From contig NZ_RCFQ01000005.1 in assembly GCF_003665155.1 (NCBI RefSeq), positions 49,557-113,556 of the forward strand: a DNA stretch of 64,000 bases, given 5' to 3'. Each line of letters begins with the position of its first letter. Positions within the stretch are counted from its first letter, which is position 1. This DNA comes from Mariprofundus sp. EBB-1. Its GTDB lineage: Bacteria; Pseudomonadota; Zetaproteobacteria; Mariprofundales; Mariprofundaceae. Below, one piece after another: positions 9,684 through 19,581 of this stretch. A model generated the notes under the pieces. It searched no databases. It saw only the letters and a list, made by a program, of their open reading frames with translations, and was not told where the DNA came from. Both the position numbers and the translations under genes were made by a program.

Positions 9684-10509
9684 GATTAATCTCTTCCTGA
9701 TCCTGCTTAGTCGCACAATATGGACAATAAGGAAATTCTGGCGCAATACCTTTTCCACAAGCTTCACATTTCACACCATGGTGCAGGCTGCGCGCAATTT
9801 TAACCGAGACTACCGCTGTAACCGCCGCAAACATGCAAATGCCGACCACCATCAGGCAAATTGCGATAGCACGTCCGGCCAGCGTATGTGGCACCACATC
9901 ACCGTAACCCACCGTAGTCATCGTCACGATGCCCCACCACGCCCCTTCAAAGGCACTCGAAAATGTTTCAGGTTCGATCATATAAATAATATTGCCTGCT
10001 AACACTGCACCAAGCGCAATGCCTCCAAACACCATGGCCAGCATTTCCAGTGTATCGCGCATCGATGAAATAAATAACCGCATCGAACGCAGATAACGCA
10101 CCAGTTTAAGCAGCCGAACGATGCGTAATAATCTAATGGCAATATTGGGATCGCCGATCAACAACATCGGTAATATCGCCAACATATCGACGACACCGTA
10201 AAAACTGAACAGATAGGCACGTAAATTTCTAGCGGAATAACAACGGGCTAAGAACTCCACCGCAAATACAACGGTCACCCAGAACTCCAACAGCTGAATC
10301 CGTTGGACATCTACGGCGTCCAGCCCTTTCAAGGTACCAAACATGGAGACAAATACACTGACAACGATCAACAGGGTAATACTTAAATTGGTTGTTTTAC
10401 CAAGCTTACTATGCACATCAAACAACATATTATTCAACAGTGCACGCAATCTGTTGCCATCCTGTTCATGTTTAAAGGCACGATCAGGTGAATTCGAATC
10501 AAGCCGCAT
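9667..10509 (-). CDS. Voltage-gated potassium channel with C-terminal zinc ribbon
   Basis: A 280-residue ion channel of the Kv type. Hydrophobic segments S1-S3 are followed by an arginine-rich S4 voltage sensor (RLLRIVRLLKLVRYLRS), then S5, a pore helix with the potassium filter T-V-G-Y-G-D, and S6. The cytoplasmic tail ends in a small zinc ribbon, C-E-A-C ... C-P-Y-C. An AGGGGGA ribosome binding site precedes the ATG. The 3' end overlaps the diguanylate cyclase start by 17 bases, so the two proteins are made together. A functional link between membrane potential or K+ and cyclic di-GMP is inference. Confidence 0.93.
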   Translation of the reverse strand: MRLDSNSPDRAFKHEQDGNRLRALLNNMLFDVHSKLGKTTNLSITLLIVVSVFVSMFGTLKGLDAVDVQRIQLLEFWVTVVFAVEFLARCYSARNLRAYLFSFYGVVDMLAILPMLLIGDPNIAIRLLRIVRLLKLVRYLRSMRLFISSMRDTLEMLAMVFGGIALGAVLAGNIIYMIEPETFSSAFEGAWWGIVTMTTVGYGDVVPHTLAGRAIAICLMVVGICMFAAVTAVVSVKIARSLHHGVKCEACGKGIAPEFPYCPYCATKQDQEEINHETKN

Positions 10510-10676
10510 ACATTCATTCCCCCTAGTCTATAAAAAGAGAGCATATTTAGTGCCATAATTGAAGAATTCGTATCCCGCATACTAAAGACTGAAAAATAAG
10601 GCCCCGTTAAACCCTCATTATGGCATAATACATGCTTTAACCGTTCATGATGTTTCACTGATTTAAGGAGACAGCA

Positions 10677-13319
10677 ATGGCAACACCGATATTTTTTATC
10701 AAACTGCGATTCTTATGGGGTCTGGTTGTGATGCTGTTTGGCATGCTGTTGGCTTCTTTAATTTATTTAAGTGCCATCCAACATCACACCATTGAGCATT
10801 ACCACCCTTTGCTTGAGGCCACCATCGAGACCAGAGCACATACTGCAGAATTTCATATCTGGCTCGAAGAAGCACTGGAAAGTAATACCAGTCCAGATAA
10901 AGCATGGCCACACTTCGATCATGCTAAAGGATTTGCCGGCATATTGAGCGAGGCAGATGAGCATGAAGCACTGCACAATGGCCGCCTGTTTCACCTCTCT
11001 GTGGATAATGTTGAATTGGGGCATCAAAGCCAACACGTGATGTCTGATCTTCAGCAATTACGCAGCATCGCCCAACTGCGAATCAAAGATAAACAACATA
11101 GCGGCATCGGCACGCCGATCGATAATCGCTTCGATCAAGTGTATAACAATATCATTGATGAGACCATGCAGATGGAAACATTGCTGCAAAAGCTGATTTA
11201 CACTGACATGAATCACTATGAAAACCTCTCTAATGGCATCTATATCTTCGTGGCACTGTTGGCATTTCTAATGATCGCTGTGCTGCAATTTATATTCCGA
11301 CTCAGATCCTCACATACAGCGTTGGATACATTGAACAGCCAACTCGATGAGAATAACCAGGCCTTGCAACTGCAGATTAACGCACGACGTCAATCCGAAG
11401 CGAAGTTACAAGATTCCGAAACCCGTTTACGCACCATGCTTAGCACTGCTCCCGACGCTATTATAACCATCAACAAGGCAGGTAATATCGTTGAATGGAA
11501 CCATGGTGCGTGCCGAATTTTCGGCTATGCCGAAGATGAATGCACAGATAATGCTATTACGATGATCATGCCAGAGCGATACCAGCAGGCCCATACGCTC
11601 AGCTTCACTCGCCATTTAGAAGGCGTCGAAGGCAACCTGATTTTAGGAAAGGTGAATCAGTTTCATGGCCGCCATAAAGATGGTCATGAAATACCGCTTG
11701 AAGTCTGTATTTCGGAATGGCAAAAAGACAATCAATATTTTTTCACTGCCATTATTCGCGATATCAGCGAGCGTAAAAAAGCCGAATCTGAATTACACAA
11801 GATCAGAGCCTGTGTTGAACAGACTGGTGAATCAATCGTCATCACGGACAAAGCCGGCATCATTGAATATGTAAATCCGGCCTTTACCCGCATCACCGGC
11901 TACAGCGCCAGCGAAGCTATCGGTCAATCGCCGCGCATCCTTAAAAGCGGCAATTATGATAACACTTTCTATAAACAGATGTGGGCGACCATCGCCAGTG
12001 GAAACGTCTGGGAAGGCCGCATCACAGACCGCAGAAAAGATGGCAGCTTTTATCCCGCCATGCTAACAATCTCCCCAGTGCGCGATACTCACGATAACAT
12101 CACCCATTACGTTGGCATTCAGGAAAACCTCTCCGAACTACAAAAGATGGAAGATCAATTTATTCAGGCCCAGAAGATGGAGGCCATCGGCACACTGGTG
12201 GGTGGCATTGCACATAATTTCAATAATGCCTTAGCCGGCATGACCGGCAATCTCTATCTGGCCAAATCAAAAGCAAAAACCATACCGGATGTTGTTCGAC
12301 ACATATCCAATGTTGAGCAACTGGCCATGCAGTCAGCGGACATGGTCTCTCAATTGATGGTCTTTGCCCGTAATGATTTATTGGTCAAAAAAATCACCCC
12401 ACTTACCGGTTATATCAAAGAGGTTATGAAACAGATGCATCTGTTTGTGCCTGAAAAAATCAATTTTACATTCGAGGTCTGCCAACAAGAGATGCAGGTA
12501 CAATGCGATGCTTCACAATTGCATCAGATCATTATGAATCTTATTAATAATGCCATTCACGCCACCAAGGAATGTGATCAACCGAGCATATCTGCCCACC
12601 TGAACATGCTGACTAATGACGCGGCGCTGCAAGCCCGTCACGATAATCTCTCCCCTACTGCCAGCGGTTTCGCACGTTTGTGCATCAAAGATAATGGTTG
12701 CGGCATCAGTGAGGAACACCTTGAACATATTTTTGAACCCTTCTTCACGACTAAACCGACGGGCGAAGGCACCGGGCTTGGACTATCCATGACCTACGGG
12801 TCTGTAAAAAGCCACGGCGGAGCTATTGATGTGGAGAGTGCTGCAGGTATGGGTACTGAAATGTGTATTTTGTTACCCCTTATAGATTCAACAGTGGTAG
12901 CCGCTGCGGATGATGATGCAGGCGAGGTGATTCTCGGCCACGGAGAGCGAATCCTTATTGTGGATGATGAACAGTCAGTGCGCGATACCACAGCCGATGT
13001 ACTGCAAAGCCTCGGTTACAAAACCATGACAGCTGTTGATGGCCGTGATGCAGTCAACGTTTTTACTGATCATGCCCATGAAATTGATCTGGTATTGCTT
13101 GATGTGGTTATGCCTAACATTGGTGGTGTTCAAGTTGCTCAAAAACTAGCGCAAATTAAGTCTGGTTTGAAAGTTCTGTTCATCAGCGGCTATGACATGA
13201 CCAATTCCTTGCAACTGGTAGTTAGTAAAGAAGGAAGTCAGCATATATTGATGAAACCATTCAGCATCGTCGATTTAAGCACCACTATCCGGCAACTACT
13301 TGATGGTGTTGAGCTCTAA
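10677..13319 (+). CDS. Hybrid sensor histidine kinase (TM-PAS-PAS-HisKA-HATPase-REC)
   Basis: An 880-residue membrane kinase. Two membrane segments (about residues 12-32 and 185-210) bracket a helical sensor. PAS domains lie at about 250-360 and 370-490. The dimerisation/phosphoacceptor box reads GGIAHNFNN near residue 515. ATPase motifs are N box (MNLINNAIHA), DNGCGIS and GEGTGLGLS. A C-terminal receiver domain (about 760-880) has VDDE, the phospho-Asp in VLLDVVMP and the KPF lysine. TTTAAGGAGACAGCAATG gives a strong start. No separate response regulator is adjacent. The divergent layout with the channel-cyclase operon suggests a shared theme but no direct evidence of a pathway. Confidence 0.93.
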   Translation: MATPIFFIKLRFLWGLVVMLFGMLLASLIYLSAIQHHTIEHYHPLLEATIETRAHTAEFHIWLEEALESNTSPDKAWPHFDHAKGFAGILSEADEHEALHNGRLFHLSVDNVELGHQSQHVMSDLQQLRSIAQLRIKDKQHSGIGTPIDNRFDQVYNNIIDETMQMETLLQKLIYTDMNHYENLSNGIYIFVALLAFLMIAVLQFIFRLRSSHTALDTLNSQLDENNQALQLQINARRQSEAKLQDSETRLRTMLSTAPDAIITINKAGNIVEWNHGACRIFGYAEDECTDNAITMIMPERYQQAHTLSFTRHLEGVEGNLILGKVNQFHGRHKDGHEIPLEVCISEWQKDNQYFFTAIIRDISERKKAESELHKIRACVEQTGESIVITDKAGIIEYVNPAFTRITGYSASEAIGQSPRILKSGNYDNTFYKQMWATIASGNVWEGRITDRRKDGSFYPAMLTISPVRDTHDNITHYVGIQENLSELQKMEDQFIQAQKMEAIGTLVGGIAHNFNNALAGMTGNLYLAKSKAKTIPDVVRHISNVEQLAMQSADMVSQLMVFARNDLLVKKITPLTGYIKEVMKQMHLFVPEKINFTFEVCQQEMQVQCDASQLHQIIMNLINNAIHATKECDQPSISAHLNMLTNDAALQARHDNLSPTASGFARLCIKDNGCGISEEHLEHIFEPFFTTKPTGEGTGLGLSMTYGSVKSHGGAIDVESAAGMGTEMCILLPLIDSTVVAAADDDAGEVILGHGERILIVDDEQSVRDTTADVLQSLGYKTMTAVDGRDAVNVFTDHAHEIDLVLLDVVMPNIGGVQVAQKLAQIKSGLKVLFISGYDMTNSLQLVVSKEGSQHILMKPFSIVDLSTTIRQLLDGVEL

Positions 13320-13360
13320 TAACGTCATAACCAAGCTAACCAGAGAGTAAGAGATGAGGT

Positions 13361-13402
13361 TGCATCGGTGGTTGTCTCTACTTTGCGTACTTTGCGGTAA
13401 AA
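13361..13402 (+). repeat. Dispersed repeat, TTTGCGGTAAAA family (copy 1)
   Basis: A short stretch after the histidine kinase gene reads TGCATCGGTGGTTGTCTCTA, then CTTTGCGTACTTTGCGGTAA. It matches the copy at 60181-60235 closely over both parts, and a related phrase bounds the element before hisF. No coding content is visible between 13320 and 13457. Confidence 0.6.
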
Positions 13403-13457
13403 GCTTTTAGCATTTTATAACGATTATCTGACACCCTTGGCAGTAGTTTTAACCTGT

Positions 13458-13811
13458 TTACGCTATATTTCCTTCAGACTGAGCCAAGCCAAAATAGATC
13501 ATTATCATATCATCATGGCTATCATTGATCACTTCGTGCAGCTCTCCCGGATCAATCCGCATGCAACTACCTGTAGTGACCCGATATGCATCTTCGTTAA
13601 TGCGAAACAGACCTGAACCGCCGATGACATAAAAAATTTCATACAGATCATCATGGCTGTGTGCAGAAGCCTTTTGACCGGGCTTGAACACGGCATGCGA
13701 CAAACGTACCGAAGCTGGCAGTTCATTTTCGTGGAATAGAATCTTTTTCACAATCTCTGCATCATGCGATAATCCCTGCTCTGCACAGTGATCAAGATGG
13801 GTTATTTTCAT
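13458..13811 (-). CDS. Small single-domain cupin protein
   Basis: A 117-residue cupin (beta-barrel) protein. The first cupin motif is visible as G-x-x-x-x-x-H-S-H-D-D-x-Y-E-x-F-Y-V-I-x-G-x-G near residues 44-68. The second appears as D-P-G-E-L-H-E near 90. The two His plus Glu and a later His are the usual metal ligands. The substrate cannot be read from the sequence: the fold covers isomerases, dioxygenases and sugar-binding sensors. The gene stands alone on the minus strand. Confidence 0.75.
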   Translation of the reverse strand: MKITHLDHCAEQGLSHDAEIVKKILFHENELPASVRLSHAVFKPGQKASAHSHDDLYEIFYVIGGSGLFRINEDAYRVTTGSCMRIDPGELHEVINDSHDDMIMIYFGLAQSEGNIA

Positions 13812-14041
13812 AAACTATTTCCTCCCGCTGCATCATTATACAACGCCTCTGTAGCCATCACGGTTGTTCAACAGGATCGGCTAGCCCAATCTACATCGCC
13901 CATGAGCACATTCTGCGAGACCTGTTCAGCATCATATATTAACAATGTAACCATCCAATGAAATTTTGCGAGCACCCGTTAAATGTTCCGATTCAGTAAC
14001 AAGGATATGGACGCATCAAATCATCACGCTAGCTTCACTGC

Positions 14042-14809
14042 ATGCATGAAAACCTTGATGACAACACACTTAGTCACGATGCTACGCTGGAAGGCGCGCT
14101 GACTAACCTGAAAAATAACTACCCGAACATTACCGGCAATCATCTCGACATTGGCAGCGGCACCGGAAATTTAATCCGTCGCATGCGCATGCAGTATAAT
14201 CTCACCAGCTCTGCCTGCGATTATACCGATGAATTTATGGCCTTGGATGATGTTAAGGTTGATATCGTTGACCTCAATGACGGCGTTTTACCGTATGCAG
14301 ATAACAGTTTTGATCTGGTTACATTTACAGAGGTTGCCGAACACCTTGAGAATTACCGCGCCATTGTGCGTGAAGTTCATCGGATACTAAAACCGGGCGG
14401 TGTGATTGTTCTCACCACCCCCAACATATTGAATATGAAATCACGCATGCGTTTTCTTACCAATGGTTTTTGGAGCATGTTCGGACCATTGCATGTCGGT
14501 GAAACGGCGATTGAAAGTACCGGTGGCCATATCACGCCGATTGCTTATCCTTACCTGGCACATGCGCTGATGAGCGTAGGTTTTGATATGCCAAAGCTCA
14601 ACGTCGATAAAATCCAGTTTCCTTCCATTTTCTGGCTTGTGCTATTTTATTTACCAATACGGATCATCGGCGCACTGGTATGGAGAAAAGAGCGCAATCG
14701 ATACCATACATTGGATACACATAACGCCCCGATCATCAGTCAAATCAATTCCCTGCAAATGCTGTTGGGTAGATGCATTGTTGTATCTGCTCGCAAAACA
14801 GGTGGATAA
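14042..14809 (+). CDS. Class I SAM-dependent methyltransferase (Methyltransf_11 type)
   Basis: A 255-residue protein with the SAM-binding motif LDIGSGTGNL near residue 38. Motif II/post-I appears as FDLVTFTEVAEHLEN, and REVHRILKPGGVIVLTTPN marks strand 5, as in UbiE/Methyltransf_11 enzymes. A hydrophobic stretch near residues 200-215 (IFWLVLFYLPIRIIGALVW) could be a membrane anchor, suggesting a lipid or envelope substrate. The ATG used lacks a clear ribosome binding site. The acceptor substrate is unknown. Confidence 0.82.
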   Translation: MHENLDDNTLSHDATLEGALTNLKNNYPNITGNHLDIGSGTGNLIRRMRMQYNLTSSACDYTDEFMALDDVKVDIVDLNDGVLPYADNSFDLVTFTEVAEHLENYRAIVREVHRILKPGGVIVLTTPNILNMKSRMRFLTNGFWSMFGPLHVGETAIESTGGHITPIAYPYLAHALMSVGFDMPKLNVDKIQFPSIFWLVLFYLPIRIIGALVWRKERNRYHTLDTHNAPIISQINSLQMLLGRCIVVSARKTGG

Positions 14810-14849
14810 GCGCATTGTTTGAGGGCAACCACACGGGTTTACGACCGTT

Positions 14850-16304
14850 TTGAACGGGTCTCAAATATTGGCCCGCATCAGTGGCCCCGCCATTGCCCTG
14901 ATTTGTGCTACGATGATAGAAATCCCTGATCAACCGCAAGCTTCTGCCATGCTTGGCATTGCGTTGTGGATGGCCATCTGGTGGATCTCTGAATGCGTAC
15001 CACTAGCTTTGACCGCACTTATTCCTCTGGTCTGTTTTCCACTATTCGGTATTGCCACTGGCAAAGAGATTGCCCCGCATTATTTTAACAGCATCATCTT
15101 TCTATTTATTGGTGGCTTCCTCATTGCACAAGCCATGGAAAACACACACCTGCATAAACGCATTGCCCTGAACATGCTGGCCAGATTACATGCCAGCCCC
15201 CTACAGCTAGCCATGGGTTTTGCAGGTGCTACCGCATTTTTATCCATGTGGATATCCAATACCGCCACTACCATGTTGATGGTAACCATCGCCCTGCCAC
15301 TACTGCAGCGATTGATGGATGATCATAAAGCTGAGGATATTGCTCCCATGTCCACCAGCTTTTTATTAATCATCGCCTACTCCGCCAATATTGGTGGCAT
15401 GGGCACACCGGTTGGTACAGCACCTAATCTGGTATTTTTAGAAAACATACGTCTCTATGCTCCAGAATCTGTGCCCTCTTTTCTGGAATGGATGATGATC
15501 GGCATACCGATGGTCATTGTCGGACTGGCTGTACTGTTCGCAGTGTTAGGGCCGCAGCTCTCTCGATTACCATGGAAACCATCTGATGGTGCAGCACTCC
15601 ATCATTCCCTCGTTGAACTTGGCCGCATGCGTTTCGAAGAGAAGATGGTTGGTTGGGTACTCACCATCACGGCACTGTTGTGGATGAGCCGCAAGGGCAT
15701 TCAAACGGACAGCTTTGACATCCCCGGGTGGGCAGGGCTATTGCCTTACAAGGGCATTGATGATGGCACCGTGGCTATTCTGATGGCCAGCCTGTTATTC
15801 CTGTTTCGCAGCAAACAACATGGTCCAATATTGAATACAGCTTCATTCAGAAAACTACCCTGGGATATTGTACTGCTACTCGGTGGTGGCTTCGCACTGG
15901 CTTACGGCATGCAACATTCCGGTCTGTCAGGCTGGATTGGTGGGCAACTTGAATTTCTTGGTGATGTGCCCTTAGTGCTAATGATGCTCGGTATCGCCTG
16001 TATCATTATTTTCCTGACTGAGATCACCAGCAATACTGCCACCACACAGGTGATGTTGCCGATCCTTGCCGCTGCAAGTATTGCCAGTGGACTGGATATC
16101 ACATCCACTTTGCTTGTTGCTACGCTGGCAGCATCCTGTGCATTCATGCTGCCGGTTGCTACACCACCCAATGCCATCATATTCGGAACGGATCGTGTGC
16201 CCATGCACAGCATGGTAAAAGCCGGTATCCGATTAAATCTGATCATGATTTTCATTGTGACCGGCATCGTTTATATGCTGAGGCCCTTTTTGCCGGGCAT
16301 TTAG
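14850..16304 (+). CDS. DASS/SLC13-family anion (dicarboxylate) : sodium symporter
   Basis: A 484-residue inner-membrane transporter with about eleven hydrophobic segments. Two copies of the Ser-Asn-Thr signature that forms the substrate and sodium site are present (ISNTATT near residue 137 and TSNTATTQ near 396). The arrangement is that of the DASS/CitT family, which moves C4-dicarboxylates, citrate, sulfate or phosphate; the actual substrate cannot be told. The start is taken as TTG 14850 to keep the first membrane segment. An ATG 21 codons later is possible but would remove part of it. Confidence 0.88.
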   Translation: MNGSQILARISGPAIALICATMIEIPDQPQASAMLGIALWMAIWWISECVPLALTALIPLVCFPLFGIATGKEIAPHYFNSIIFLFIGGFLIAQAMENTHLHKRIALNMLARLHASPLQLAMGFAGATAFLSMWISNTATTMLMVTIALPLLQRLMDDHKAEDIAPMSTSFLLIIAYSANIGGMGTPVGTAPNLVFLENIRLYAPESVPSFLEWMMIGIPMVIVGLAVLFAVLGPQLSRLPWKPSDGAALHHSLVELGRMRFEEKMVGWVLTITALLWMSRKGIQTDSFDIPGWAGLLPYKGIDDGTVAILMASLLFLFRSKQHGPILNTASFRKLPWDIVLLLGGGFALAYGMQHSGLSGWIGGQLEFLGDVPLVLMMLGIACIIIFLTEITSNTATTQVMLPILAAASIASGLDITSTLLVATLAASCAFMLPVATPPNAIIFGTDRVPMHSMVKAGIRLNLIMIFIVTGIVYMLRPFLPGI

Positions 16305-16498
16305 GTGGCCTATTCAAACAATTCTCTAAGACTCACCACGCGGCAGCGTAACCCTTTCTGGCCCGATCAATCGCAGCGACTCTATATTTACGCTTTGGTG
16401 TTCCCTCACAGACATACCTATACAATCATGACTGGAAAATCCGACGTTTGAAGTGTAAAAAAATTGAACCTTGTTTTCTATTTTTAACAGGAACACGA

Positions 16499-16527
16499 TT
16501 GACATACTTCAACGCACTTTCTAACGT
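16499..16527 (+). promoter_or_regulatory. Possible sigma-70 promoter of hemL
   Basis: TTGACA at 16499-16504 is followed after 17 bases by TAACGT (16522-16527), a weak -10. The predicted transcript would begin about 25 bases before the hemL start. The rest of 16305-16498 shows no gene or clear structure. Confidence 0.3.
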
Positions 16528-16556
16528 CGCGCCACACTAAAACCCAAGGACTTTCC

Positions 16557-17855
16557 ATGCCAAACATCCAGCAATCACAAATCGATTTCGATCAAGCTAA
16601 AAAAATATTACCCGGTGGTGTCAATTCACCAGTACGCGCATTTAAATCGGTAGGCGGCACACCACGTTTCTTCGCTTCGGCCAGTGGTGCTTATGTGCAG
16701 GATGTTGATGGCAATTCTTATATCGATTATGTCGGTTCATGGGGACCAATGATTCTCGGCCATGCCCACCCGGATGTGGTTAAAGGTGTACAGGAAACCG
16801 CAGCGCTTGGCATGAGTTTTGGCGCTCCATGTGAACTGGAAATTGATCTGGCTAAACTGGTTATTGATATGGTGCCTTCAATTGATGTGATCCGTTTTGT
16901 GAACTCCGGTTCTGAAGCCACCATGAGTGCATTACGACTGGCACGCGGATTCACTGGACGTGATAAATTCATCAAATTTGACGGTGGCTACCACGGTCAT
17001 GCCGATGGTTTTCTGGTCAAAGCTGGTTCCGGCGCAGCCACATTTGGCGAACCTGATTCCGCCGGTGTACCTGCTGATTATGCCAAGTTAACACTGACTG
17101 CTGCATTCAATGATATTGAAGCAATCAAACAACTGTTTGCTGAAAATAAAGATGAAATCGCCTGTATTATTGTGGAGCCTGTACCCGGCAATACCGGTGT
17201 AATGAAACTGTATGAAAATGGATTCTTACAACAACTGCGTGACATTTGTGATGCTGAAGGTGCGCTGCTTATTTTTGATGAAGTGATGTGCGGATTTCGC
17301 GTGGCTGCCGGTGGTGCGCAAGAGCGATTCAACATTATGCCTGATCTGACCTGTCTGGGTAAAATTATTGGTGGTGGTTTACCTGTTGGCGCTTATGGCG
17401 GTCGTGAAGAGATCATGCGTCAAATTTCTCCAGACGGTCCTGTTTATCAGGCTGGTACCTTGTCCGGTAACCCTCTGGCTATGCGTGCAGGTCTTGAAAC
17501 ACTGACCCGTCTGCAGGCGCCCGGTTTTTATGATGCACTGGAAGCCAAAACCACCCGTCTGGTGGAAGGTTTACTAGCAGGATGCAAAGCAGCAGGCGTA
17601 CCTGCTGTGGCCAATCAGGTCGGTGCAATGTTTACCATTTTCTTTACTGATCTTGATGAAGTCACCTGCTGTGATGATGTCAGCAAGCATTGTGATCTTG
17701 CTTTCTTCGGTCGTTATTTTAACGCCATGCTGGATGAGGGTATTTATCTGGCTCCATCACAATATGAAGCTGCATTTGTTTCAGCAGCCCATACAGACGA
17801 AGATATTGATGCCACCATGGCTGCTGCCGGCCGCGCACTCGCCAGGATCATTTGA
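16557..17855 (+). CDS. hemL: Glutamate-1-semialdehyde 2,1-aminomutase
   Basis: A 432-residue PLP enzyme that converts glutamate-1-semialdehyde to 5-aminolevulinate, the first tetrapyrrole precursor in the C5 pathway. Family marks include [11 protein letters not shown] near the N-terminus, NSGSEATM, the phosphate-binding loop, FDEVMCGFR, and the Schiff-base lysine in [17 protein letters not shown]. An AAGGA ribosome binding site precedes the ATG. Its length and motifs are normal. It is followed by the hisI-hisE pair on the same strand with no terminator seen. Confidence 0.96.
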   Translation: MPNIQQSQIDFDQAKKILPGGVNSPVRAFKSVGGTPRFFASASGAYVQDVDGNSYIDYVGSWGPMILGHAHPDVVKGVQETAALGMSFGAPCELEIDLAKLVIDMVPSIDVIRFVNSGSEATMSALRLARGFTGRDKFIKFDGGYHGHADGFLVKAGSGAATFGEPDSAGVPADYAKLTLTAAFNDIEAIKQLFAENKDEIACIIVEPVPGNTGVMKLYENGFLQQLRDICDAEGALLIFDEVMCGFRVAAGGAQERFNIMPDLTCLGKIIGGGLPVGAYGGREEIMRQISPDGPVYQAGTLSGNPLAMRAGLETLTRLQAPGFYDALEAKTTRLVEGLLAGCKAAGVPAVANQVGAMFTIFFTDLDEVTCCDDVSKHCDLAFFGRYFNAMLDEGIYLAPSQYEAAFVSAAHTDEDIDATMAAAGRALARII

Positions 17856-17972
17856 TATGACTCCAGGCATCCTGCCTTCCGCATTGACCGTTCTGCAAAA
17901 GCGTCGTTATGCTTCACTTCCGGGCTTATATGCATGCGCCCGCCCCACCTCCTGTGGGGATTGGAGTTCTAC

Positions 17973-18329
17973 ATGAGTTTACTCGACACCATTACCTTCA
18001 ACGATGCCGGTCTGGTGCCTGCTATCGCTCAGGATGCCACTAGTGGCCGCGTATTGATGATGGCATGGATGAATGAAGAAGCCGTGCAACAAACAGTCGC
18101 CACCGGTTTCGCCCACTACTATTCCCGTTCTCGCCAAAAGCAGTGGATGAAAGGTGAGTCTTCAGGACATGTACAAAAAGTGCTGGATATGTACCTCGAT
18201 TGTGATGGAGACACTATTTTACTAACAATCGAACAGACCGGCCCTGCCTGCCACACCAACCGTCAATCATGCTTTTACAAACAACGCCAAGCAGACGATT
18301 GGGTAAGCATTGAAAAACCTTTGGAGTAA
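17973..18329 (+). CDS. hisI: Phosphoribosyl-AMP cyclohydrolase
   Basis: A 118-residue zinc enzyme for the third step of histidine synthesis, opening the adenine ring of phosphoribosyl-AMP. It has the HisI motifs: [22 protein letters not shown], the metal-binding DCDGD, and the cysteines of [14 protein letters not shown] choose ATG 17973 because family members start there and GGAG lies before it; the frame is open 13 codons further up. Here HisI and HisE are separate proteins rather than the fused form seen in enteric bacteria. The pair is 26 kb away from the main his cluster. Confidence 0.95.
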   Translation: MSLLDTITFNDAGLVPAIAQDATSGRVLMMAWMNEEAVQQTVATGFAHYYSRSRQKQWMKGESSGHVQKVLDMYLDCDGDTILLTIEQTGPACHTNRQSCFYKQRQADDWVSIEKPLE

Positions 18330-18334
18330 ATGAT

Positions 18335-18673
18335 ATGTCTGATTCAACAAAACCTCAGGATATCGATATTCTGAAAAAACTTGCGGCAGTATTGGAAACA
18401 CGAAAATCCGAATCTGCAGATGCATCGTATGTGGCATCGCTGTACGCCAAACCAGATAAGATGCTGGAAAAAATTGGTGAGGAAGCTGTAGAGACGATTA
18501 TCGCCGCCAAGAATGGCGAAGCTGATAAAATTATTTATGAAACGGCTGATCTGTGGTTTCACTGTATGGTGATGCTAGCGCAAAAAGGCCTTTCCCATGA
18601 AGCTGTATTAAATGAACTGGCACGTCGATTCGGCATGTCCGGCCATGATGAGAAAGCATCCAGATCGAAATAA
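18335..18673 (+). CDS. hisE: Phosphoribosyl-ATP pyrophosphatase
   Basis: A 112-residue all-alpha MazG-like hydrolase that removes pyrophosphate from phosphoribosyl-ATP, step two of histidine synthesis. The metal-binding pattern is visible: [16 protein letters not shown], then E-T-A-D-L-W-F-H. The gene starts five bases after hisI with a GGAG ribosome binding site, giving a two-gene operon that supplies consecutive steps. Confidence 0.95.
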   Translation: MSDSTKPQDIDILKKLAAVLETRKSESADASYVASLYAKPDKMLEKIGEEAVETIIAAKNGEADKIIYETADLWFHCMVMLAQKGLSHEAVLNELARRFGMSGHDEKASRSK

Positions 18674-18820
18674 ACTCGGCGAAACAACAGCAGTCTAACT
18701 GATTAGCCACTGATGCTCAGGGCAGCTTCTCTTACTTCGCGATCAGGTGAATTGAGTTGACTCAAAAGAGTATCCCCTGGGGGATTAACCTTCTTCCAGG
18801 AACTCTCACTGATTTAAAAT

Positions 18821-18846
18821 CTTTATTCGTGCTAATTCGTGGCTAC
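18821..18846. repeat. Dispersed repeat related to the 3.9-4.1 kb element
   Basis: CTTTATTCGTGCTAATTCGT followed by GGCT lies in the gap between hisE and the flagellar genes. It matches the right arm near 4061-4089 in sequence and order. No gene is seen in 18674-18895. Confidence 0.5.
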
Positions 18847-18895
18847 TGTGAATTCGATTTTCAGCTAAACTCCATGAGAAATCGGGAAAATCTAT

Positions 18896-19300
18896 TCAGG
18901 CCGCATTCCGCACTAAAGCGAGGTGTTGCGGCTTTTTCTGCTGCACTGAAAGCTGCATCCAACCCTCTCGCAATTCTGTCACCAACTTAAGCACCTCATC
19001 AACATGACCGGTAGAACTACTGCACAATCCTTCGATAAGCCTGTTCATCATATAAGCATATAAACTAGCCAGATTCTCTGCCATCTCACCACCCTCTTGC
19101 ATATTTAAACTGCTGGATAGCTCAATCAAGGCCTCCATAGATCGACTTGTATGATCCGCTTCTGCTGAAAGATCTCCAGCCAAAATAGCCATACGCGTAC
19201 GTCCAAGTGATTTAAACAGTGCTTCATAACTCAGCAAAACCAATCCCAATGGCCCTGCCCCTTCTACCTGGTTTTCCTGATATGCTTGATACCCGACCAT
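18896..19300 (-). CDS. fliS: FliS-type flagellin export chaperone, paralogue 1
   Basis: A 134-residue helical protein of the FliS family, which binds the disordered C-terminus of flagellin and stops early polymerisation in the cytoplasm. The start is ATG 19300, with AAGGAGG seven bases before; the frame opens 12 codons further up but lacks a site. Visible family features are the GYQAYQENQVEGA N-terminus, PLGLVLLSYEAL, and the helix containing ALIELSSSLNM. It is roughly half identical to the second copy at 19971-20405, so the cluster holds a duplicated chaperone. It has its own sigma-28-like promoter. Confidence 0.88.
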   Translation of the reverse strand: MVGYQAYQENQVEGAGPLGLVLLSYEALFKSLGRTRMAILAGDLSAEADHTSRSMEALIELSSSLNMQEGGEMAENLASLYAYMMNRLIEGLCSSSTGHVDEVLKLVTELREGWMQLSVQQKKPQHLALVRNAA

Positions 19301-19358
19301 GACTGCCTCCTTGCATAGATATGCAGTTGCGATCATCGCACTGCTTGCATAATTGATA

Positions 19359-19384
19359 TATCGACACGCTGAAAGAGGACTTTA
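19359..19384 (-). promoter_or_regulatory. Sigma-28-like flagellar promoter of fliS paralogue 1
   Basis: Read on the minus strand: TAAA, 15 bases, then GTCGATA. This agrees with the flagellar consensus TAAA-N15-GCCGATAA in spacing and in most bases. It lies about 60 bases before the gene start. Confidence 0.6.
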
Positions 19385-19450
19385 GCTAAATGTTAAGAAA
19401 AATGGGGCAAACAGTTCATAAGGAACGGATACAGCCGAGTAGAGAATGCC

Positions 19451-19468
19451 GCTTTGAGCGTGCCAAAC
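19451..19468 (-). promoter_or_regulatory. Possible sigma-54 promoter upstream of fliS paralogue 1
   Basis: On the minus strand, TTTGGCACGCTCAAAGC has the -24 element TGGCACG in full and a GC at the right -12 distance (GG-N10-GC), but AA replaces the usual TT of the -12 box. Sigma-54 promoters are common in polar flagellar systems, so it is kept as a weak candidate. Confidence 0.3.
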
Positions 19469-19581
19469 GCAGTAGCATTGCACAGCTAAAGCCGCACTTC
19501 CAAAACTGATTCAATCACCAAGTTGAATACAATATGGTTAGCTAAATAAACGCGGAGAAACCCACAGATATGCCCCAATAT

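Noticed and set aside
17857..17976. 39-residue frame between hemL and hisI (begins [12 protein letters not shown]) that ends in an ATGA overlap with hisI
   Set aside because: No ribosome binding site, odd composition, and part of a longer shadow of hemL. A leader peptide was considered, but no histidine run or attenuator is seen.
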